Source: Enterobacter sp. Ag1 | GTDB taxonomy: Bacteria > Pseudomonadota > Gammaproteobacteria > Enterobacterales > Enterobacteriaceae | Length of the DNA stretch: 64,000 nucleotides | Reading direction: 5' to 3' | Assembly (NCBI GenBank): GCA_000277545.1 | Contig: AKXM01000004.1 | Span: 124,001-188,000, forward strand | In this document: positions 57,418 to 64,000 of the stretch, piece after piece | How positions within the stretch are numbered: the first letter of the stretch is position 1 | Layout: every line of letters starts with the position of its first letter | Notes under the pieces: model-generated | Database searches by the model: none | The model's input: only the letters and a program-made list of their open reading frames with translations | Told to the model about the DNA's origin: nothing | Program-made: the position numbers and the translations under genes

Positions 57418-59190
57418 ATGCGTACAGTATATTGCGGGCAGCTCAATCAATCCCATGTGGGACAGCAAGTAACGCTTAGTGGGTGGGTCAATCGTCGCCG
57501 TGACCTCGGTAGCCTTATCTTTATTGATATGCGCGATCGTGAGGGCATCGTGCAGGTGTTTTTCGACCCGGACCGTCAGGAAGCGTTCCAGCTCGCCTCT
57601 GAACTGCGTAATGAGTTCTGTATTCAGGTTGTTGGCACCGTGCGTGCTCGCGACGAGCGCAACGTTAATAAAGATATGGCGACCGGCGAAGTGGAAGTGT
57701 TTGCCACCGAACTGACCATCATTAACCGCTCTGACGTGCTGCCGCTGGACTCCAACCACGTTAATACCGAAGAAGCGCGCCTGAAGTACCGTTACCTGGA
57801 TCTCCGTCGTCCAGAAATGGCTCAGCGCCTGAAAACTCGCGCAAAAATTACCAGCTTCGTGCGCCGCTTTATGGACGACCACGGTTTCCTCGATATTGAA
57901 ACCCCAATGCTGACCAAAGCTACGCCAGAAGGTGCACGTGACTATCTGGTGCCTTCCCGCGTCCATAAAGGTAAATTCTACGCGCTGCCGCAGTCTCCTC
58001 AGCTGTTCAAACAGCTGCTGATGATGTCCGGCTTTGACCGCTACTATCAGATCGTGAAATGTTTCCGCGACGAAGACCTGCGCGCCGACCGTCAGCCAGA
58101 ATTTACCCAGATCGACGTTGAAACGTCCTTCATGACCGCGCCACAGGTGCGTGAAGTGATGGAAGACCTGGTGCGCAAACTGTGGATCAACACCATTAAC
58201 GTTGACCTGGGCGACTTCCCGGTGATGACTTTCGCCGAAGCTGAGCGCCGCTACGGCTCCGACAAGCCGGACCTGCGTAATCCGCTGGAGCTGGTGGATG
58301 TGGCTGACCTGGTCAAAGACGTAGAGTTTAAGGTCTTCTCCGGCCCGGCAAACGACGCCAAAGGCCGCGTTGCCGCACTGCGTGTGCCGGGTGGCGCACA
58401 GATCAGCCGTAAACAGATTGACGACTACGGCAAGTTCATCGAAATTTACGGCGCTCGCGGCCTGGCGTACATCAAGGTTAACGAACGTGCGAAAGGCATC
58501 GAAGGGATCACCAGCCCGGTCGCCAAGTTCCTGAACGCGGATATCGTGGAAGCTATCCTGGCTCGTACCGGCGCAGCCGACGGCGACATGATCTTCTTCG
58601 GCGCGGACAGCAAGAAAGTGGTTGCCGACGCTCTGGGCGCACTGCGTCTGAAAATCGGTAAAGATTTGCAGTTAACCGATGAGAAAAAATGGGCGCCGCT
58701 GTGGGTGGTTGACTTCCCAATGTTTGAAGACAACGGCGAAGGCGGCCTGACCGCGATGCACCACCCGTTCACCGCGCCAAAAGACATGACGCCGGAACAA
58801 CTGGCTGCTCAGCCGGAAACCGCGATTGCCAACGCCTACGATATGGTTATCAACGGCTACGAAGTGGGCGGTGGCTCCGTGCGTATTCACAACGGCCAGA
58901 TGCAGCAGACCGTGTTCGGCATTCTGGGCATTAACGAGCAGGAACAGCGCGAGAAATTCGGCTTCCTGCTGGACGCGCTGAAGTACGGTACGCCGCCTCA
59001 TGCGGGCCTGGCGTTTGGTCTGGATCGCCTGACCATGCTGCTGACCGGCACCGACAACATCCGTGACGTTATCGCCTTCCCGAAAACCACGGCTGCCGCC
59101 TGTCTGATGACCGAAGCGCCAAGCTTCGCTAACCCGGCTTCGCTTGCCGAGCTGGGGATTGAAGTCATCAAAAAGGCAGAGAAAAACTGA
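57418..59190 (+). CDS. aspS: Aspartyl-tRNA synthetase
   Basis: A 590-residue class IIb synthetase of the bacterial type: OB-fold anticodon domain (1-105), motif 2 ([16 protein letters not shown]), GAD insertion domain (about 290-400) and motif 3 ([13 protein letters not shown]). ATG 57418 gives [10 protein letters not shown] as in E. coli. Its stop overlaps the nudB start by one base (TGATG). Confidence 0.98.
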   Translation: MRTVYCGQLNQSHVGQQVTLSGWVNRRRDLGSLIFIDMRDREGIVQVFFDPDRQEAFQLASELRNEFCIQVVGTVRARDERNVNKDMATGEVEVFATELTIINRSDVLPLDSNHVNTEEARLKYRYLDLRRPEMAQRLKTRAKITSFVRRFMDDHGFLDIETPMLTKATPEGARDYLVPSRVHKGKFYALPQSPQLFKQLLMMSGFDRYYQIVKCFRDEDLRADRQPEFTQIDVETSFMTAPQVREVMEDLVRKLWINTINVDLGDFPVMTFAEAERRYGSDKPDLRNPLELVDVADLVKDVEFKVFSGPANDAKGRVAALRVPGGAQISRKQIDDYGKFIEIYGARGLAYIKVNERAKGIEGITSPVAKFLNADIVEAILARTGAADGDMIFFGADSKKVVADALGALRLKIGKDLQLTDEKKWAPLWVVDFPMFEDNGEGGLTAMHHPFTAPKDMTPEQLAAQPETAIANAYDMVINGYEVGGGSVRIHNGQMQQTVFGILGINEQEQREKFGFLLDALKYGTPPHAGLAFGLDRLTMLLTGTDNIRDVIAFPKTTAAACLMTEAPSFANPASLAELGIEVIKKAEKN

Positions 59191-59633
59191 TGCCTTATAA
59201 GCGTCCCGTTTCGGTTCTGGTGGTCATTTACGCAGAAGATACGAAGCGGGTGCTGATGTTACAGCGGCGCGACGATCCTGATTTTTGGCAGTCGGTCACC
59301 GGCAGCCTTGAAGAAGGGGAAAGCGCGCTGCATGCCGCCCGGCGTGAAGTAAAGGAAGAGGTCGCTATCGACGTGCTCAATGAGCCGCTGCCGTTAGTTG
59401 ACTGCCAGCGCCGGGTGGAGTTTGAGATATTTACTCATTTGCGTCATCGCTATGCGCCGGGGATCACGCGCAATACGGAATCGTGGTTCTGTCTTGCGCT
59501 GCCTCATGAACGCCAGATTACGATTACCGAACATCTGGCCTGGAAATGGGTGCCCGCCGAAGAGGCGGCCCTGATGACCAAGTCATGGAGCAACCGGCAG
59601 GCGATTGAAGAGTTTGTAATTGATGCCGCCTGA
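59190..59633 (+). CDS. nudB: Dihydroneopterin triphosphate diphosphatase NudB
   Basis: A 147-residue Nudix hydrolase removing pyrophosphate from dihydroneopterin triphosphate in folate synthesis. The Nudix box G-x5-E-x7-REV-x-EE is at about residues 38-58 (GSLEEGE...[10 protein letters not shown]), with Ala for the last Gly, a variation also present in E. coli NudB (Thr). It is coupled to aspS. Confidence 0.95.
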   Translation: MPYKRPVSVLVVIYAEDTKRVLMLQRRDDPDFWQSVTGSLEEGESALHAARREVKEEVAIDVLNEPLPLVDCQRRVEFEIFTHLRHRYAPGITRNTESWFCLALPHERQITITEHLAWKWVPAEEAALMTKSWSNRQAIEEFVIDAA

Positions 59634-59656
59634 TAGAGGCGCTTTTGGAGATTGTT

Positions 59657-60397
59657 ATGGCAGGTCATAGTAAGTGGGCCAACACGAAACACCGCAAAGC
59701 GGCACAGGATGCCAAGCGCGGTAAGATTTTCACCAAAATTATTCGCGAGCTGGTAACGGCTGCCCGTCTGGGCGGCGGTGATGCAGGGTCTAACCCGCGT
59801 CTGCGCGCCGCTATCGATAAAGCGCTGTCGAACAACATGACGCGCGACACCCTGAACCGTGCGATTGCACGCGGCGTGGGCGGCGATGATGATGCGAACA
59901 TGGAAACCATCATTTATGAAGGTTACGGCCCTGGCGGCTCTGCCGTGATGGTGGAATGCCTGAGCGACAACCGTAACCGTACCGTTGCCGAAGTGCGTCA
60001 CGCGTTCAACAAATGCGGCGGGAATCTGGGCACCGACGGCTCCGTTGCTTATTTGTTCACCAAGAAAGGGGTTATCTCCTTCGAAGCAGGTGACGAAGAT
60101 CAGATCATGGAAGCTGCGCTGGAAGCGGGTGCTGAAGACGTCGTGACCTTCGACGACGGCGCTATCGACGTTTACACCGCATGGGAAGAGATGGGCGCGG
60201 TGAAAGATGCGCTGGAAGCAGCGGGCCTGAAGGCGGACAACGCAGAAGTTTCCATGATCCCTTCCACCAAAGCAGACATGGATGCGGACACCGCGCCTAA
60301 GCTGATGCGTCTGATCGACATGCTGGAAGATTGTGATGACGTGCAGGAGGTTTACCACAACGGTGAGATCTCCGACGAGGTGGCGGCTACCCTTTAA
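59657..60397 (+). CDS. yebC: YebC/PmpR-family protein
   Basis: 246 residues matching E. coli YebC ([61 protein letters not shown]). Members act as transcription regulators or as factors easing ribosome stalling at proline runs; which applies here is not visible. ATG 59657 is collinear; an ATG four codons earlier is unlikely. It precedes ruvC as usual. Confidence 0.96.
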   Translation: MAGHSKWANTKHRKAAQDAKRGKIFTKIIRELVTAARLGGGDAGSNPRLRAAIDKALSNNMTRDTLNRAIARGVGGDDDANMETIIYEGYGPGGSAVMVECLSDNRNRTVAEVRHAFNKCGGNLGTDGSVAYLFTKKGVISFEAGDEDQIMEAALEAGAEDVVTFDDGAIDVYTAWEEMGAVKDALEAAGLKADNAEVSMIPSTKADMDADTAPKLMRLIDMLEDCDDVQEVYHNGEISDEVAATL

Positions 60398-60437
60398 TGG
60401 CGCAGCCAATATCTGACCTGTACTCAGGAGACGCGTG

Positions 60438-60959
60438 ATGGCGATTATTCTCGGCATCGACCCGGGATCGCGCGTCACCGGTTACGGCGTTATCCGCCAG
60501 ACCGGGCGGCAGTTGACCTATCTGGGCAGCGGCTGTATCCGAACGCAGGTTGCCGACTTGCCCTCGCGTCTGAAGCTTATCTACGCGGGGGTGAGCGAAA
60601 TCATTACCCAGTTCCAGCCCGAGTATTTTGCCATCGAGCAGGTGTTTATGGCGAAAAATGCGGATTCCGCGCTTAAGCTGGGGCAGGCGCGCGGCGCGGC
60701 CATTGTCGCAGCGGTGAATGCTGATCTACCGGTGTTTGAGTACGCGGCACGTCAGGTAAAGCAAACCGTGGTGGGCATAGGCAGCGCGGAGAAAAGCCAG
60801 GTGCAGCACATGGTGCGCACGCTGCTGAAGCTCCCGGCCAACCCGCAGGCTGATGCGGCGGATGCGTTGGCTATCGCCATTACGCATTGCCATGTGACGC
60901 AAAACTCGGTCCAGATGAGCGAATCGCGGCTTAATTTGGCGCGAGGGCGATTAAAATAA
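60438..60959 (+). CDS. ruvC: Holliday junction resolvase RuvC
   Basis: A 173-residue endonuclease cutting four-way junctions. The catalytic acids are Asp7 (ILGIDPG), Glu66 (AIEQVF), and Asp138/Asp141 ([11 protein letters not shown]). ATG 60438 is used; the GTG one codon before could also serve. A perfect palindromic terminator directly follows, separating it from ruvAB. Confidence 0.98.
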   Translation: MAIILGIDPGSRVTGYGVIRQTGRQLTYLGSGCIRTQVADLPSRLKLIYAGVSEIITQFQPEYFAIEQVFMAKNADSALKLGQARGAAIVAAVNADLPVFEYAARQVKQTVVGIGSAEKSQVQHMVRTLLKLPANPQADAADALAIAITHCHVTQNSVQMSESRLNLARGRLK

Positions 60960-60961
60960 TT

Positions 60962-60990
60962 AAGGCTGGATATCTATCCAGCCTTTTTTA
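60962..60990 (+). terminator. Terminator after ruvC
   Basis: Arms AAGGCTGGATA and TATCCAGCCTT joined by TC, then TTTTA. It begins 3 bases after the stop codon, giving ruvAB its own transcription unit. Confidence 0.9.
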
Positions 60991-61041
60991 TATCATAGCG
61001 TTACTTTTTCGCGCATCAACGTAAATACGCAGGAGCACATT

Positions 61042-61653
61042 GTGATAGGTCGACTCAGAGGCATCGTTCTGGAAAAGCAGCCCCCATTGGTATTGCTGGA
61101 AACCAACGGCGTGGGTTACGAAGTGTATATGCCGATGACCTGCTTCTATGAGCTGCCGGACATTGGCAAAGAGGCGGTGGTGTTCACTCAGTTCGTGGTG
61201 CGTGAAGACGCTCAGCTGCTTTACGGGTTTAACAATAAGCAGGAGCGGACGCTGTTCCGTGAGCTGATTAAAGTGAACGGCGTGGGGCCAAAACTGGCGC
61301 TGGCTATTCTCTCCGGGATGTCGGCTCAGCAGTTCGTGAATGCCGTCGAGCGCGAAGAAATTGGCTCCCTTATCAAGCTGCCGGGCGTGGGTAAGAAAAC
61401 CGCCGAGCGCCTGATTGTGGAGATGAAAGACCGCTTCAAAGGCATGCATGGCGACCTGTTTACCCCTGCAGCCGATCTGGTGCTAACCTCGCCGGATAAC
61501 GGCCAGGCCGACGATGCCGAGCAGGAAGCCGTTGCTGCCCTCGTTTCTCTGGGCTATAAACCACAGGAAGCCAGCCGCATGGTCAGCAAAGTGGGCCGTG
61601 CCGGTGCCGACAGCGAAACCCTGATCCGCGAAGCGCTCCGCGCGGCGCTATGA
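61042..61653 (+). CDS. ruvA: Holliday junction branch migration protein RuvA
   Basis: 203 residues: OB-fold (1-62), two helix-hairpin-helix motifs ([34 protein letters not shown]) that grip the junction, and a flexible domain III binding RuvB. It starts at GTG 61042 with AGGAG upstream, as in E. coli. It forms an operon with ruvB 8 bases on. Confidence 0.98.
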   Translation: MIGRLRGIVLEKQPPLVLLETNGVGYEVYMPMTCFYELPDIGKEAVVFTQFVVREDAQLLYGFNNKQERTLFRELIKVNGVGPKLALAILSGMSAQQFVNAVEREEIGSLIKLPGVGKKTAERLIVEMKDRFKGMHGDLFTPAADLVLTSPDNGQADDAEQEAVAALVSLGYKPQEASRMVSKVGRAGADSETLIREALRAAL

Positions 61654-61658
61654 GGTAG

Positions 61659-62672
<1,014 letters not shown>

Positions 62673-62684
62673 ATATTCCGCAAT

Positions 62685-62711
62685 AAAAAAGGCGCCTCAG
62701 GGCGCCTTTTT
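62685..62711. terminator. Bidirectional terminator between ruvB and znuB
   Basis: AAAAAGGCGCC - TCAG - GGCGCCTTTTT between convergent stop codons. Confidence 0.94.
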
Positions 62712-62727
62712 CGTGTCTACGTGAGGT

Positions 62728-63513
62728 TTAAGCCGGCTGCTTTTTAGCCATGCTAAGAATAAACAGCGCGGCGGCGGCCAGCACTACGGATGGACCTGCC
62801 GGAGTATCGTAAAGTGCCGAGAAAGCCAGCCCGCCGGTGACGGCAATCATACCAATGAGAACCGCAAAGCCCGCCATTTGTTCCGGCGTTCGGGCGAAGC
62901 GCCGCGCGGTTGCGGCCGGTATAATCAGCAGTGAGGTAATGATGAGTGCCCCGACGAATTTCATTGCAACACCGATGGTGAGGGCGGTCACCAGCATCAA
63001 CAGCATTTTCACTCGCTGAAGATTGACGCCGTCCACGTGGGCAAGGTCCGGGCTGATGGTCATCGCCAGCAGGCTACGCCACTGCCAGGCCAGTACGCCA
63101 AGCACCACGGCCACGCCAGCGGCAATGGAGATAATGTCCGACGGCGTGACTGACAGTAAATCGCCGAAAAGGTAAGCCATGAGATCGACGCGGACGTTAG
63201 ACATCAGGCTGACCACCACCAGACCGAGCGACAGGGCGCTGTGCGCCATAATACCCAGCAGAGTATCAATGGCGAGGTGAGGGCGTTTCTCCAGCCAGAC
63301 CAGGCCAATAGCAAGTAACAACGTCACTGCGATAACGGCATAAAAAGGGTTCACATTGAGCAGCAGACCAAACGCGACGCCCAGCAATGAGGCGTGAGCC
63401 AGCGTATCGCCAAAATAAGACATCCGACGCCAGACCACAAAAGAGCCCAGCGGCCCTGCCGCACAGGCGAGCAAAATCCCGGCCAGCCAGCCGGGCAACA
63501 ACAATTCAAGCAT
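62728..63513 (-). CDS. znuB: Zinc ABC transporter permease ZnuB
   Basis: A 261-residue inner-membrane permease of the high-affinity Zn(II) importer ZnuABC, with about eight hydrophobic helices and the ABC-3 family segments ([40 protein letters not shown]). Its ATG overlaps the znuC stop by one base (TAATG). Zur control would act at the znuC promoter, outside the window. Confidence 0.97.
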   Translation of the reverse strand: MLELLLPGWLAGILLACAAGPLGSFVVWRRMSYFGDTLAHASLLGVAFGLLLNVNPFYAVIAVTLLLAIGLVWLEKRPHLAIDTLLGIMAHSALSLGLVVVSLMSNVRVDLMAYLFGDLLSVTPSDIISIAAGVAVVLGVLAWQWRSLLAMTISPDLAHVDGVNLQRVKMLLMLVTALTIGVAMKFVGALIITSLLIIPAATARRFARTPEQMAGFAVLIGMIAVTGGLAFSALYDTPAGPSVVLAAAALFILSMAKKQPA

Positions 63514-64000
63514 TACTGTCCATTCCCTCTGCGCAGAACGATGCGACCCTGCAGATCGTGACGGTGGTTATGATGGTGGCGATAAATGCCCAGTTGTTCG
63601 GCACCGATGGGCCCAAACATCGAGATAAACTCAGGATGGGTGGAGACGACTTCTGGCGTACCGGAGCAGCAAATATGGTGGTTCAGGCACAGCACCTCAT
63701 CGGTTTTGGCCATGACGAGGTGCAGATCATGAGAAACCATCAGCACCGCGCAGTTCAGCTCATGGCGAAGCTGGTCAATCAGATTATAAAGCGCGAGCTG
63801 GCCGTTGACGTCCACGCCCTGGGTGGGTTCATCCAGTACCAGCAGGTGAGGCTCATTCAACAACGCTCGCGCCAGCAGAACGCGTTGGTTTTCACCGCCA
63901 GAGAGCTTCTGCATTGGCGCATCTATCAAATGAGCAGCCTGCACGCGTTTAAGTGCCGGGAGAATGTCGGCTTTTTTCACTCCCGGACGCAGGCGCAGGA
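63513..64000 (-). CDS. znuC: Zinc ABC transporter ATP-binding protein ZnuC (3' part)
   Basis: The C-terminal 162 residues of the ATPase; the frame runs off the right edge ([12 protein letters not shown] at the border), so the start and Walker A are missing. The signature [16 protein letters not shown], Walker [14 protein letters not shown] and H-loop SHDLHLVMA are present. The His-rich stretch [10 protein letters not shown] near the end is typical of ZnuC and may bind zinc. Confidence 0.95.
   Translation of the reverse strand, partial: LRLRPGVKKADILPALKRVQAAHLIDAPMQKLSGGENQRVLLARALLNEPHLLVLDEPTQGVDVNGQLALYNLIDQLRHELNCAVLMVSHDLHLVMAKTDEVLCLNHHICCSGTPEVVSTHPEFISMFGPIGAEQLGIYRHHHNHRHDLQGRIVLRRGNGQ

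Overview
The window is a chromosomal segment from a motile-lineage member of the Enterobacteriaceae. The gene order sdiA-yecF-uvrY-uvrC-pgsA-glyW-cysT-leuZ, then ftnA/yecR/yecJ/ftnB/uspC/flhDC/motAB/cheAW/tar/tap/cheRBYZ/flhBAE/argS/yecM/cutC/cmoBA/yecNED/aspS/nudB/yebC/ruvCAB/znuBC is the backbone known from Escherichia coli and Salmonella. The proteins are clearly orthologous but not E. coli itself, and the accessory content differs (no tyrP, yecH, otsBA or araFGH). An Enterobacter/Cedecea/Klebsiella-like genus is plausible; I cannot assign it from the sequence alone.

Layout. 1-0.44 kb: end of the cystine ABC ATPase tcyN. 0.46-1.8 kb: a CaiB/BaiF CoA-transferase-like gene inserted between tcyN and the orphan LuxR-type receptor sdiA. 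2.8-6.6 kb: yecF, the BarA-partner response regulator uvrY, uvrC, pgsA. 6.7-7.0 kb: tRNA-Gly, -Cys, -Leu. 7.2-12.9 kb: an alpha/beta hydrolase, a short yecA, ferritin ftnA, a NupC-type nucleoside transporter, an MFS-lipoprotein pair and yecR. 13.2-20.0 kb: a chemoreceptor with almost no periplasmic domain under a sigma-28 promoter, then a five-gene Dpp/Opp-type peptide ABC operon whose binding protein is a lipoprotein. 20-22.1 kb: yecJ, ftnB, uspC.

22.1-45.4 kb is the flagellar and chemotaxis region: the long flhDC control region (CRP and RcsAB sites), flhDC, motAB-cheAW, then a non-flagellar insert (dicarboxylate/amino-acid symporter and a four-gene Csu-like chaperone-usher pilus), then tar-tap-cheRBYZ and flhBAE. 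Sigma-28 promoters are readable before motA (inside flhC), before tar and before the short chemoreceptor. The most striking observation is an in-frame amber TAG at codon 3 of flhC, the flagellar master regulator subunit. Every other flagellar and chemotaxis gene here looks intact.

45.7-48.4 kb: a GPH-family transporter and a GH105 unsaturated rhamnogalacturonyl hydrolase, suggesting use of plant pectin fragments. 48.5-64 kb: housekeeping genes for arginyl- and aspartyl-tRNA synthetases, tRNA wobble modification (cmoAB), Holliday-junction processing (ruvABC) and zinc import (znuBC, cut by the window end). No transposases, prophage genes, CRISPR arrays or integrases were seen. The accessory genes sit between backbone genes without visible mobility functions.
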